Positions 43,390 to 51,983 of a stretch of DNA of 64,000 nucleotides are shown piece after piece; position 1 is the stretch's first letter; every line of letters starts with the position of its first letter. A program made the position numbers and the translations under genes. The DNA lies in the NCBI RefSeq assembly GCF_005144585.1, contig NZ_SSMQ01000052.1:1-64000 (forward strand). The letters run 5' to 3'. The notes below the pieces were generated by a model. That model was given only the letters and a program-made list of their open reading frames with translations, had not been told where the DNA came from and searched no databases. Source of the DNA: Polyangium fumosum. Lineage in GTDB: Bacteria > Myxococcota_A > Polyangia > Polyangiales > Polyangiaceae.

Positions 43390-44169
43390 GTGACGACACG
43401 ACGCACTGCCCTGCTTTTTCTGGCTTCGCTCGGGCTCCTCGTCTCCCGGGAGGCGCGGGCTGACCTCATCCCCGACGGGGAGAAGCGCGTCGACTACACG
43501 TTCGAGCTGGAGAATTCCTCGCAGTTCCCCGACTACGTGTTCCTGGCGCATCCGTACACGACGTCGTTCGGCGCGCCCATGCCCGAGCTCTGCGTGCTCG
43601 GCGGGATGCCGCGGATCGTGGGGAAGTACGTCCAGCCCGTCGTGTATGCGATGAAGAAGTCCGATTACGAGGCGTCCTCGCTGCGCAAGCTCGAGGGGGC
43701 GGCCCTCGAAGCGTTCTTCGCAGAGGGAAAGGGGCTCATCTCGTCGGGGCTCACGATCCGGCCGGAGCATTTCGTGCCCGACCGCTGGCCCGTGAAGGGC
43801 ATGCACGACGTCGTCCGCGTCGAGAAGCTCGAAGGCGGCGTGTTCGTCGCGCGGCTCGTGAAGGTCGTCTATTTCTTCGACGACGGGAAGCGCGTGCCGG
43901 TCGATTACCCGGCCGATGGAAAGCGGCCCTTTCCGCCCGGCTTCGCGCCGACGCCGCCCCGGGACGAGGCCGCGGAGACACCTTCTCCGAGCACGACCGC
44001 CGATCCGGCCGAGAACACGCCGGCCGCGCCTGCGCACGCGCCGAGCGGCTGCGGCGGGTGCGCGGTGAAAGGCGAGGAGGGCGCGGCGGGATTCATGTTC
44101 CTCCTCGGCGCGCTCGCGGCGCTTCGAGGGCGCAGGCGCGCGGGGAACAGCGGATCAATGGCGCCGTGA
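43390..44169 (+). CDS. exported MYXO-CTERM protein, 259 aa
   Basis: The start is placed at GTG 43390 with GGAGGAG upstream (an ATG at 43366 is an alternative), giving a signal peptide (ALLFLASLGLLVSREARA). The mature domain (DLIPDGEKRVDYTFELENSS) has no recognised fold. The C terminus is a MYXO-CTERM sorting tail: SGCGGCAVKGEEGAAG, a hydrophobic helix FMFLLGALAALRG, then RRRAG. Such tails direct proteins to the myxobacterial surface. Its last 15 bases overlap the convergent selenoprotein gene. Confidence 0.8.
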   Translation: MTTRRTALLFLASLGLLVSREARADLIPDGEKRVDYTFELENSSQFPDYVFLAHPYTTSFGAPMPELCVLGGMPRIVGKYVQPVVYAMKKSDYEASSLRKLEGAALEAFFAEGKGLISSGLTIRPEHFVPDRWPVKGMHDVVRVEKLEGGVFVARLVKVVYFFDDGKRVPVDYPADGKRPFPPGFAPTPPRDEAAETPSPSTTADPAENTPAAPAHAPSGCGGCAVKGEEGAAGFMFLLGALAALRGRRRAGNSGSMAP

Positions 44170-44724
44170 TTCGACGAGCGCGCGGTCGACGATATCGAGC
44201 ATCTCGGCGGTGCTCGGCCGGTCGGCCATGCTCTCGCCGATCTGCCGGAAGAAGATTCGTCCATCCGGCAGGATGACGAAGGTCGAGGGGACCGCGATGT
44301 CCTGGCCCTGCATGGCGACGCCATAGGCGAGCGCGGTCTTCAACCCGTCGTCCCGGAGCAGCGGGTAACGCGCGCCGAGCGTCTCGGCGAACTCGCGCGA
44401 ATCTTCCTCGGAATCGACGCTGATCGCCGCGAGGCCCACGCCGAGCCTCCGGAACCGATCGTTCATTCTTGCCAACTGCCCGAGCTGGCTACGACAATAC
44501 GGTCACCAGTAGCCGCGGTAAAACACCACGACCGCGGGGCCTTTTTGCGTGAGGCTCGCCAGGGTGACCGTCTCGCCCGTGTGCGACGGGAGCGAGAATG
44601 CGGGGGCCTGCGCCGAGGCCGCGAGCGCGGGGCCGCGTGTCTTCAAATTGCAGCCGGCGGCAAAGGCGAGGAGCGCGGCGCCGAGGAGAAAGAGGCGGCG
44701 TGGGGCGCGGATCGGCGCGGACAT
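44155..44724 (-). CDS. peroxiredoxin/thioredoxin-fold selenoprotein lipoprotein (UGA at 44503..44505 read as Sec)
   Basis: One AhpC/TSA-like protein is encoded across an in-frame UGA. Upstream: a lipoprotein signal (LLAFAAGC) and QAPAFSLPSHTGETVTLASL, then VVVFYRGYW. The next codon is TGA (residue 74 from ATG 44724), followed without frame change by PYCRSQLGQLARMNDRFRRL and the rest of the fold (ISVDSEEDSREFAETLG, VPSTFVILPDGRIFFR). Relatives read YRGYWCPYC here, so the UGA stands exactly at the first Cys of the CxxC redox site, giving UxxC. A SECIS-like hairpin follows at the right distance. ATG 44736 is an alternative start. A recent nonsense change or read error is the other explanation. 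Expected role: thiol peroxidase or disulfide reductase at the envelope. Confidence 0.8.
44471..44489 (-). promoter_or_regulatory. SECIS-like hairpin downstream of UGA
   Basis: The transcript can fold GCCAGCU / AGUUGGC (7 bp with one G-U pair) around the loop CGGGC. The stem begins 13 bases and the loop 20 bases after the UGA. Bacterial SECIS elements have an apical loop about 16 to 37 bases after UGA with a G among the first two loop bases, which this one satisfies. Confidence 0.65.
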
Positions 44725-44774
44725 GGGCCGGAGCATACAGGGATAGGCCCGAGACGGCAAGCTCTGGAGACCCG

Positions 44775-45716
44775 TCAAAAGCCGCCGCCCGTGGCCGTCC
44801 CCGTGGGCACCGGTCGTTTCGGCGTGGGGGAGGGCGAGGGCGTGGCGGGCGCGGTGGCCTCGCGCTTGACGATGAACTCGACCAGCGCGTCGCACCGGCC
44901 GGAGCTGATCCCGCCCGTCTCGTCGAGGCAGGACACGACGAGCGCGCGGCCCGGGGTGACCTCGGTGACGAGCAACGTCGAGACCCAGGTTTGTCCGTCG
45001 ATGAGCGTGGTGTAGCAGGGCTTGTCGGCGATCGTCGGCTTGCCGCGGGTGCGGCGCATCTTCGGCGATTGCTGCTCGAATCCGGTCAGGATCGCGTCGG
45101 CGAATTTCTCGTCCACGGCGCGCACGGGCATGTCCGTGACCTTGAGCGTTTGCTTGTCGCAGACGATCGAGACCGTGCGAATGCCGTCTTTCTCCTCGGC
45201 GGACTTCTTGCAATTGCTCATTGCATCGCCGCCGGCCGGGGCGAACATGATCGGATAAACGACCTTGACGACGCCGCCCTCGGGCGCGGGGAACGTCAGC
45301 GTCTCGACGGCCGCGAGGACACACTTCACGACGTCGGGATCGGGCAGCGTCGCAGGCGTCTCCTCGCCGACGGAGGCGGGCTTGCCATCCTTGCCGATGA
45401 CGAACTTGATCGCGATGCGGCCACCGAGGTTCGGGTTTTTCTTCAGGCCCTCCTCGTAACAGGCCTGCAATGTTTTGAAGTTGCCGCGGATGATTTTCTG
45501 GATCTCGGCCGGGTCGAGCCTCCCCGCCGGGGCATCGAGCGCGCCGATCACGTCCGTTCCCTTGTTCGAGGGCTCGGCCTTCGCCTCGGGCGCGGGGGGC
45601 GCCTCGGCCGGCGTGGCTTTCGCCTCCGCGGGCGGCGGCGCGTCGGCGGGCGGCGTGGCGCCGGCGCAGCCGATGAGCAGGAGGGCGAGGGACGAGGGCC
45701 AAAAGACGCGCGACAT
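44775..45716 (-). CDS. lipoprotein with AgmX/PglI-type C-terminal domain, 313 aa
   Basis: Lipobox IGCA (Cys 17) follows a short signal. A Pro/Ala/Glu-rich tether leads to a domain (residues about 68 to 150) with IQKIIRGNFKTLQACYEEGL, GRIAIKFVIGKDGKPASVGE and FPAPEGGVVKVVYPIMF, the AgmX/PglI C-terminal pattern related to TonB-type C domains and common in myxobacteria. A second Cys-containing region follows and the end is Pro/Thr-rich. The domain probably binds an envelope partner; AgmX and PglI are gliding-associated in Myxococcus, but no such role can be assigned here. Confidence 0.8.
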   Translation of the reverse strand: MSRVFWPSSLALLLIGCAGATPPADAPPPAEAKATPAEAPPAPEAKAEPSNKGTDVIGALDAPAGRLDPAEIQKIIRGNFKTLQACYEEGLKKNPNLGGRIAIKFVIGKDGKPASVGEETPATLPDPDVVKCVLAAVETLTFPAPEGGVVKVVYPIMFAPAGGDAMSNCKKSAEEKDGIRTVSIVCDKQTLKVTDMPVRAVDEKFADAILTGFEQQSPKMRRTRGKPTIADKPCYTTLIDGQTWVSTLLVTEVTPGRALVVSCLDETGGISSGRCDALVEFIVKREATAPATPSPSPTPKRPVPTGTATGGGF

Positions 45717-46081
45717 CGGCGCCGATGCTAGGAGGCGCGCCGGGGTGCGTCAAGGCGACCCCGGGAATGCGCAATGCAAACCCTTCCCGTCGGTCGCGAT
45801 TTTCCACGGCCCCGAGCCGCCGGGCACCGCCGAGCACGTTGTCGCCGCGCCGGAGCACGTTGTCGTCGCGGTCCTTCGCGCAGCTTCAATAGACGCGGCA
45901 TTTCACGCTCTCATCGGAACGAATGGGCGCACGCGTAACGTTGCGGCACCAAACGATGCCGCTTTCGAAACCGTTCCGGGTGGACGTTGAAAACTTGATT
46001 GACCACCCTTTCCGCGCAAGAGAACGTAGACACGTGCCGGTCGGCGTGGTTCGTCGCGGCACGTTCGACTTGGAGGCTTAC
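45717..46081. other. 365-base intergenic region before the DUF1501 gene
   Basis: No gene is supported here. It holds a 13-base direct repeat GAGCACGTTGTCG at 45832..45844 and 45853..45865, which could be a regulator-binding pair, and should contain the divergent promoters of the AgmX-type and DUF1501 genes. Confidence 0.5.
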
Positions 46082-47602
46082 GTGAAGCGTCGCGATTTTC
46101 TCAAGGGCGCAGGGCTCGTCGCCGCGACGGCGGCCAGCGGCCTCGGCGTATCGCTCTGGGGCATGCGGCAAGCACGCGCGTTCGGAGAGGTGCCCAAGGA
46201 AGCCGAGGGGGCCATGCTGCCGCTCGAGCTGCAGGCCGAAAACATCCTCGAGATCTTTCTTTACGGCGGCGTGAGCCAGTACGAGTCGTTTTACTGCGTT
46301 CCCTCGCTCGGAGAGGCGAGCGGGACGCAGTGGCACGCGTACCTGAAGTCGGGGCACGTGCAGGCGGCCGTGGACCAGTGTGCGTTTCAAGGCCCGCTGA
46401 CCGAGCCCTTCGCGGCCGACTCGATGGGCCAAGCCGTGCACCTCGGGCCCTTCGTGATGCCCCTGCGGGAGCGGCCCGATGTGATGGAACGTACGCGCGT
46501 CTCCGTCTCGGCGCACGACCTCGAGCCACACGAGGGCGCGATCCCCATGATGCTCGGCGGCCGCGGGCTCGGGCATCCGGCGTTCTCGGGGCTCGGCGCG
46601 CACGTGCAGCGTTACTTCCTCGAACGGTTCAACACGCCGGGGCGCGCGCCTTACTCGTACGCGCTGATGTCGAACGGCGCGAACGGGCTGCCCACGGACA
46701 ACGTCCGCAGCGTCGTGTCGATCGGAATGCACCCCGGCGCGGCGCGTCCGCTCGCCATCAAGGTCGACGCGGCCGGTGATCTCACGAGCCTGCTCGCGCG
46801 CGGGACCGTCGGGCAAAACCGCGCGCAGTACGACGCGCTGATGCAGGGCTACATCGATCGGTACCACGAGCGGCTGCGCTGGCGAGGGGAAGGTGGTCCG
46901 CTGCGCGCGCCGCGGCTCGGCGAGCTCGAAGCCGCGTCGAGCTCCATCGCCAACGCGCAGGCCATCTCGGGCGTGCTCGAGCCGCAGTTCTTCACGAAGA
47001 TCGGCGGCTCGAACTGCGGGGACAACGCGGGCACCGACGCGATGACGATGAACCTGAAGCTCGCGGCGCACCTCTTGCGGCACCCGACGGTGCCTGCGAA
47101 GTACGTGTGCATCGTCGACACGGGGCTGCTCTCGGCCGACGGCGGCGGCGGGTACGACACGCACGGCGAGAACTCGTTCACGCAGGCGCGGAACCTGTCG
47201 CACACGCTGCGGCAGCTCCTCTCGGTGGTGAACGCGCCGGGCGAGAACAACCCGGCGAAGCTCGATCTCGACAAGACGCTGATCGTGCTGACGACCGAGT
47301 TCGGGCGCACGCCGTTCAAGCAAGGCAGCGAGGGGCGAAACCACTGGCCGTATGGCTTCCCGGTCGTGTTCATCGGCGGGCCGGTGCGGCCCTCGGGCAA
47401 GGGTGTGTTCGGCGCGTGCGGAGAGGACGGGCGCGCGACGATCGCCTCGACGCCGCAGGAGAACCGGATGGCGGCGCTGCTCTCGCTTGGAATCTGGCCC
47501 TTTGCGCAGGAGAGCTTCAACGTCTCCGACGTGCCGGGCGCGACGACGGAGATCGATGCTGCGCTCCTCGTGCAGAAGCGGCAGTTGGGGGTGGTGGCAT
47601 GA
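46082..47602 (+). CDS. Tat-exported DUF1501-family protein, 506 aa
   Basis: GTG 46082 with GGAGG upstream begins a twin-arginine signal, KRRDFLKGAGLVAATAA. The mature protein shows DUF1501 features (alkaline-phosphatase-like fold): ENILEIFLYGGVSQYESFY near the start, GYDTHGENSFTQARNLSHTL, and LIVLTTEFGRTPFKQGSEGR followed by NHWPYGFPVVFIGG. Family members are often coded next to DUF1549/DUF1592-type haem proteins, as here. The substrate is unknown. The stop overlaps the next start (ATGA). Confidence 0.88.
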   Translation: MKRRDFLKGAGLVAATAASGLGVSLWGMRQARAFGEVPKEAEGAMLPLELQAENILEIFLYGGVSQYESFYCVPSLGEASGTQWHAYLKSGHVQAAVDQCAFQGPLTEPFAADSMGQAVHLGPFVMPLRERPDVMERTRVSVSAHDLEPHEGAIPMMLGGRGLGHPAFSGLGAHVQRYFLERFNTPGRAPYSYALMSNGANGLPTDNVRSVVSIGMHPGAARPLAIKVDAAGDLTSLLARGTVGQNRAQYDALMQGYIDRYHERLRWRGEGGPLRAPRLGELEAASSSIANAQAISGVLEPQFFTKIGGSNCGDNAGTDAMTMNLKLAAHLLRHPTVPAKYVCIVDTGLLSADGGGGYDTHGENSFTQARNLSHTLRQLLSVVNAPGENNPAKLDLDKTLIVLTTEFGRTPFKQGSEGRNHWPYGFPVVFIGGPVRPSGKGVFGACGEDGRATIASTPQENRMAALLSLGIWPFAQESFNVSDVPGATTEIDAALLVQKRQLGVVA

Positions 47603-49818
47603 AGACCAGGCGTTTCTCCGGGCTCTCGACGCTCACCCTGGTGATCACGTGCGCGGCCGCGATGGCCGCCGTGCCCGCATGCGGCGGCGGCGATACGGAC
47701 CCGCCCGCGCCGACGGGCCCCGGCGTCGGCGGCAGCGGCGGCAGCGGTGGCAGCGGCGGTGAAGGCGGCGCGGGCGGCGCGGGCGGCGAGGGTGGTGATT
47801 CGACGCCGCACACGCCCGAGCACGTGTGGACCGAGTGCCAGGCGAGTGATCAAGCGTGGGTGCGCCGCGCGATCGTCGCGGTGAGCGGCCGCAAGCCGTG
47901 GGGCCAGGCCGAGGTGAACGCGTACACCGACGCGATCACGGCGATCCGCAAGGCGGACCTCGAGGCCGCCGGCAAGTTCGGCGAGCTCGGCGGCGCGCTG
48001 CCGCCCTACGGCGACGACCTCGTGAACGCGCGCAAAATCGTGGCCCGCGCGCTCATGCGCGAGGACGCGTTCCGGCAGCGGTGGAGCGACTTCTTCATGG
48101 ACACGCTGCGCGTGAACCGCATCGAGACGAAGTCGCTGCAGCAGTGCTACGGCGCGCCGCCGGCCGCGGCGTACGACAACGGCAACCTCGCGGCGTGGGT
48201 GCGCGACAACGACGCGACCACGAAGAACCCGCCGAGCCCCGGGTTCACCATGAACCAGCTCCTCTCGTCGTCGCTCGAGCTCGACGACCTCTCGCCCGTG
48301 TACCGCGCGAACCTCTTCGCGATGATGTCGCAGCCGTACTCGGGCGCGAACGTCGGCGAGCTGGAGATGGAGCGCGCGCGGCGGCAGAACTTCGGCGCGA
48401 TCTTCGAGCGTGCCTACCTCCACCGCGATCGCGTGTGCTTGACCTGCCACAACAGCGAGTTCTCCGTGACGTACAGCGACGACCCGGCGCTGAACCGGGC
48501 GTGGCCCGTGCCCGGACTCTTCGAGGTCGCGCTCTACGGAAACTCGGCCGGCGTGCACCCCGAGGAGGAGCAGGAGACGAAGGGCACGGACGAGATGCGC
48601 GCGCTCTCGATGCTGCGCTACTGGGGCGTCGCCGACGGCGGCGGCAGCGCGCCCTACGGCTGGAACGGCAACGCGTGCGGCAGCTTCCGCGCGCCCACCG
48701 AGGACGATCCGCTCGGCGTCGACACGTACTTCGGCTCGATCCGCTCGACCCCGGAGGCCCCGAACAAGGGCCGCCGCGCGAGCGTGTGGGACCTCGAGCG
48801 CGCGCTCAAGCGCGGCGTGGACCGGCTCGCGGCGCACGGCCTCGTGCGCCTGCCCGGCGGCGAGCTCGCCGATCCGGACGAGGCGTTCGCGTACATGGTC
48901 GCGCAGAACATCGTCGACGTCGTGTGGGCCGAGGTGATGGGCACGCGGCTGACGATCGCGAACTACTTCCCGCGCACCGAGGTGCAACGCGACGTCTTGA
49001 TGGGCCTCACGGAGAAGTTCGTCGCGTCGCACTTCTCGCTCCGCGAGCTGCTCACGGACATCCTCGCGCACCCGGCCTTCAACCTGAAGGCGCCGGAAGA
49101 AGGCTGCGGCAACGGGGCCTACGAGGTGCCGCGGGTCTTCGACCCGTGGACGATCGCGGACAAGGACATCGGCCGGCGCGGCAACAGCCCTGCCGACGGC
49201 GTCTTCGCGATCTCGTCGCGCCCGCTGCGCCGCAGCCTGCACCGCGCCATGGAGTGGCCGAGCTACAGCGAGTATCCGCAGGACAACGCGGAAGAGAGCC
49301 TCCAGCTCGCCATCGGGTTCGCGCTGAAGGACGCCGAGCCGGGCTTCCGCGGGCTCGACTTCCAGGGGCGGCTCTCGTGGGAGGCGACGTACGGCGCGTG
49401 CAAGCCGCTCGGCGGGAACGACTTCATCGCGAAGATCGTGTCGAGGGCGCAGGCGACGACGGGCGCGACGGTCGGCGACGCGGTGATCGCGCTCAAGGAT
49501 CGCCTCCTCGGCGAGCCGTGGGTCGAGCCGGTGGCGGAGAAGCCGCAGATCGAGGCGCTCGTCAAGACGACCTTGGCGGACACGAACCTCGCGGGCCTCG
49601 ACGCGAAGCTGCGCTCGTTCTGCGGCGTCCTCGTCGCGGCGCCGCAGTTCATGCTCGGCGGCGTCGTGCCCCCGGACGCGACCGACGTGCCGAAGCTGAC
49701 GCCGCCGGAGATCTCGTACGAGGGTACGTGCGGGTACGTGACGCTCATCGCGGGGCAGATCGGCGCGCCGTACACGATCACCTGCGGTCCGAATACGATC
49801 ACCGCCAAGAAGCAGTGA
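47599..49818 (+). CDS. lipoprotein with a c-type haem motif, partner of the DUF1501 protein, 739 aa
   Basis: ATG 47599 overlaps the preceding stop. A signal with lipobox VPAC is followed by a Gly/Ser/Glu linker (GVGGSGGSGGSGGEGG). Near residue 280, RVCLTCHNSEFS supplies a CxxCH haem-c site. The rest is a large helical domain (AWVRRAIVAVSGRKPWGQAE, DRLAAHGLVRLPGGELADPD, ELLTDILAHPAFNLKAPEEG) of the kind seen beside DUF1501 genes (DUF1549/DUF1592-like). It probably forms an envelope redox or polysaccharide-processing pair with DUF1501; the reaction is unknown. Confidence 0.78.
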   Translation: MKTRRFSGLSTLTLVITCAAAMAAVPACGGGDTDPPAPTGPGVGGSGGSGGSGGEGGAGGAGGEGGDSTPHTPEHVWTECQASDQAWVRRAIVAVSGRKPWGQAEVNAYTDAITAIRKADLEAAGKFGELGGALPPYGDDLVNARKIVARALMREDAFRQRWSDFFMDTLRVNRIETKSLQQCYGAPPAAAYDNGNLAAWVRDNDATTKNPPSPGFTMNQLLSSSLELDDLSPVYRANLFAMMSQPYSGANVGELEMERARRQNFGAIFERAYLHRDRVCLTCHNSEFSVTYSDDPALNRAWPVPGLFEVALYGNSAGVHPEEEQETKGTDEMRALSMLRYWGVADGGGSAPYGWNGNACGSFRAPTEDDPLGVDTYFGSIRSTPEAPNKGRRASVWDLERALKRGVDRLAAHGLVRLPGGELADPDEAFAYMVAQNIVDVVWAEVMGTRLTIANYFPRTEVQRDVLMGLTEKFVASHFSLRELLTDILAHPAFNLKAPEEGCGNGAYEVPRVFDPWTIADKDIGRRGNSPADGVFAISSRPLRRSLHRAMEWPSYSEYPQDNAEESLQLAIGFALKDAEPGFRGLDFQGRLSWEATYGACKPLGGNDFIAKIVSRAQATTGATVGDAVIALKDRLLGEPWVEPVAEKPQIEALVKTTLADTNLAGLDAKLRSFCGVLVAAPQFMLGGVVPPDATDVPKLTPPEISYEGTCGYVTLIAGQIGAPYTITCGPNTITAKKQ

Positions 49819-49826
49819 AGGAAGGG

Positions 49827-49976
49827 GTTTGGGGCGTAGCTCGGCTCGTCCGAGCGCAGCCCCAAACGTTGAAGAGGTTTGGGGCGTAGCTCGGCTCGTC
49901 CGAGCGCAGCCCCAAACGTTGAAGAGGTTTGGGGCGTAGCTCGGCTTGTCCGAGCGAAGCCCCAAGCTTTGAAAGG
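49827..49976 (+). repeat. three tandem 50-bp units, each a long REP-like palindrome
   Basis: Units start at 49827, 49877 and 49927. Each contains TTTGGGGC and GCCCCAAA arms 23 bases apart, with an inner CTCGG / CCGAG stem; units 1 and 2 are identical and unit 3 has a few changes. They lie between the haem lipoprotein and the next gene of the set. Stable hairpins here could end or stabilise the upstream transcript. Confidence 0.9.
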
Positions 49977-49985
49977 ACGAGCAGG

Positions 49986-51293
49986 ATGGGTTTGTCGCGG
50001 GCGACCAGGGCGATCGGGGCACTCTCGATCGCCTTGGGGATGGTGGTCGGGTGCGGGGCCGACGAGGACGTCGAGCTCACCGGCGGCGCGGGCGGAGACG
50101 GCGGCGCCGGCGGGAGCGGCGGCGCCGGCGGGAACGGCGGCGGCGCGGGCGGCAGTGATGATCCGGCGGAGGCGATCTACCCGAACATCGCGTCGTTGCA
50201 CGCGCTCGGCGTCGCGCAGACGTGCTCGCTCAACCAGGGCGTGTGCCATGCGTCGCGGCAGTACCCCGAGCTCGGCGGCGTGAAGGATATGCTCGCGCTC
50301 GTGAACGCGCCTTGCCAGATCACGGCGGCCGAGCCGAGCCTCGTGCCCGACGAGTGCGAGCGCCCCGGCGACAAACTCGTTCTCGGCGGGCAAGAGCGGG
50401 AGATCCTCCAGGTCGTCCTCGACAAGAACGCGCCGTTCCCGCCGGCGAGCGTGGAGCTTCGGCTCGCGTCGGCGCCGCCTTCGCTCGACGCGAACGGCGC
50501 GCGCATCCGCAGGCTCGACGACGCAGGCGCCGAGGTGCTCAGCGTGCCCCTCGACGGCGCGTCGTTCCTGCCAGGCAGCTCGCCGGCGAGCGTGATCGTG
50601 AACCTCACCGCGTCGCCTCCGTCGCTGAAGGGCTTCCTCGACGTGCGCGTGACCGACCTCGATCGGGTGCACGTCGGCGACGCGAACGGCAACGGCAGCG
50701 CGCATCCGTCGGCGACGCCGTGGTCGCTCGTCGCGCCGGGTGATCCGGGGCGGAGCTACCTCTACAAGCGGCTGCTCTCGGACAAACACGGCCCGCGCAT
50801 GCCGCTCCTCCAGCGCACGTGGACCGCGCTCTCGACGCGCGCGGTGTGGTGCTGGATCCGGGGCATGAAGCCGGACACGTCGCAGGGCGATCTGTCGGCC
50901 CTCGACCCGATCGACTACGGAAATTGTCCCCCCGACCCCGACGCGCCCGATCCGAACACGGCCGGCACGTGGGGGAGCGTGCGCACGCTGATGGGCTCGC
51001 GCTGCGCGACCTCGAAGTGCCACGACAGCACGGACAAGGCGGGGGATCTGGATCTGACACCCGACCCGGCGACATTCCTCGCGAACGTGATCAACGTGCC
51101 CAGCGTGCAGACGGGCGCGCAACGCGTGGTGCCGGGACAACCGGCGGCGAGTTACCTGCTTTGCAAGGTGGATCCGGCGTGTGAAGGGCGCGCGGACATG
51201 ACGAGCCTCATGCCGCTCTCGGGCGAGCCGATGACGGACGCCGAGATCAAGTCGATCGCTGCTTGGATCCAGGCCGGGTCGAAGCTCGAGTAG
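49986..51293 (+). CDS. lipoprotein with c-type haem-like motifs, 435 aa
   Basis: ATG 49986 opens a lipoprotein signal (GALSIALGMVVGC, Cys 23) and a Gly-rich linker. The mature part contains CSLNQGVCHASR and, near residue 340, SRCATSKCHDSTDKAGDL, CxxxCH-type haem or metal sites, with strand-rich sequence between (GFLDVRVTDLDRVHVGDANG). It completes the DUF1501 / haem-lipoprotein set after the 50-bp palindromes. Its final 25 codons (SGEPMTDAEIKSIAAWIQAG and SKLE) fall inside the 76-bp repeat that bounds the inserted defence cassette, so its C terminus is intact but duplicated downstream. Confidence 0.78.
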   Translation: MGLSRATRAIGALSIALGMVVGCGADEDVELTGGAGGDGGAGGSGGAGGNGGGAGGSDDPAEAIYPNIASLHALGVAQTCSLNQGVCHASRQYPELGGVKDMLALVNAPCQITAAEPSLVPDECERPGDKLVLGGQEREILQVVLDKNAPFPPASVELRLASAPPSLDANGARIRRLDDAGAEVLSVPLDGASFLPGSSPASVIVNLTASPPSLKGFLDVRVTDLDRVHVGDANGNGSAHPSATPWSLVAPGDPGRSYLYKRLLSDKHGPRMPLLQRTWTALSTRAVWCWIRGMKPDTSQGDLSALDPIDYGNCPPDPDAPDPNTAGTWGSVRTLMGSRCATSKCHDSTDKAGDLDLTPDPATFLANVINVPSVQTGAQRVVPGQPAASYLLCKVDPACEGRADMTSLMPLSGEPMTDAEIKSIAAWIQAGSKLE

Positions 51294-51294
51294 G
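51219..51294. repeat. 76-bp direct repeat, copy 1 (end of the lipoprotein gene)
   Basis: A perfect match to 56823..56898. It covers the last 25 codons and stop of the lipoprotein gene plus one base. Together the copies bracket the two-gene cassette at 51295..56822. Confidence 0.95.
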
Positions 51295-51299
51295 GTTCG

Positions 51300-51983
51300 T
51301 CAAGAAGGCGAGTTCTTTCCGGCTGGGTATGCGAGGCGGGTGAGCCTCGCGATGAGGTCTTCGAGGTAGGCACGAATCTCCCTGGCGGGGACGTTGCCGG
51401 GTAGCACGGCGTCTTCGCCGATCTCGATCTGCTCGAGGACCCACGCGATCTCGGCGGGGGTGGCGCTTCCGTCCTTTCGCGCGGCGAGCGGCAACGCGTC
51501 CTCCACACGGTATCCCTTGCGCTCGAGGGCGTGCACGTCGACGAGATCGCGAGGCTCCGAGCGGGAGAGGAGCGTGCAGAGCTTGTTCGCGAGGATCTCT
51601 TCCGGGGGATCGACGAGGACATCGCCGATCGTCATCTTGTGCGGGTACCCTTGGGTGGCCTCGTCGACGACGAGGTCGACCTTCAGGCGATCACTCCCGC
51701 GTTTGACGAGCCTCTGGCGATGCGTTGGGTTGGTCCTCGTGTTCTCGACGGTCGCGCCGATCTCGGCGGCGGCATTGCGGAGGGCCTCGTCGGCCTCGTC
51801 AAGGGTGTTTGCATCGGGGCCGGCTGACTTCGGCGTCGTGAAGAGATCGAGATCCGCGGTCCTGCGATGCCCGAGGTGAAAGCCGGCCAGGGCGGCGCCG
51901 CCGGTGAGGAAGAAGCGCCGCTCACGTCGGAAGAATGCGTTGAGTAGCTCCTCTTGTAGGGGGCTAAGCTGGTTTCTCGGCAA
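51300..51983 (-). CDS. AbiEii-like nucleotidyltransferase, 227 aa
   Basis: The pol-beta-type signature is clear: FLTGGAALAGFHLGHRRTAD then LDLFT (residues 25 to 49) with the GG pair and the Asp44/Asp46 metal ligands. It continues with VDLVVDEATQGYPHKM and PPEEILANKLCTLLSRSEPR DLVD in the AbiEii/AbiGii pattern. Known AbiEii toxins add nucleotides to tRNA ends and work with an AbiEi antitoxin; no AbiEi-like gene lies here. It starts 20 bases inside the end of the STAND gene, so the pair is co-translated and the STAND protein may be its functional partner. The 3' end meets the duplicated lipoprotein end. Confidence 0.88.
   Translation of the reverse strand: MPRNQLSPLQEELLNAFFRRERRFFLTGGAALAGFHLGHRRTADLDLFTTPKSAGPDANTLDEADEALRNAAAEIGATVENTRTNPTHRQRLVKRGSDRLKVDLVVDEATQGYPHKMTIGDVLVDPPEEILANKLCTLLSRSEPRDLVDVHALERKGYRVEDALPLAARKDGSATPAEIAWVLEQIEIGEDAVLPGNVPAREIRAYLEDLIARLTRLAYPAGKNSPS

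Noticed and set aside
44155-44475. A separate 106-aa peroxiredoxin-like gene starting at 44475, with a truncated gene upstream
   Set aside because: The two parts form one fold in one frame with UGA at the active-site Cys position; the downstream part alone would lack the first strand and the signal. A sequencing error remains possible.
45923-46081. An upstream extension of the DUF1501 gene from ATG 45923
   Set aside because: It would bury the twin-arginine signal 54 residues inside the protein; GTG 46082 has a good ribosome site and exposes the signal.
49827-49976. A possible CRISPR array (three direct repeats)
   Set aside because: The 50-bp units are back to back with no variable spacers and no cas genes; they are tandem palindromes.
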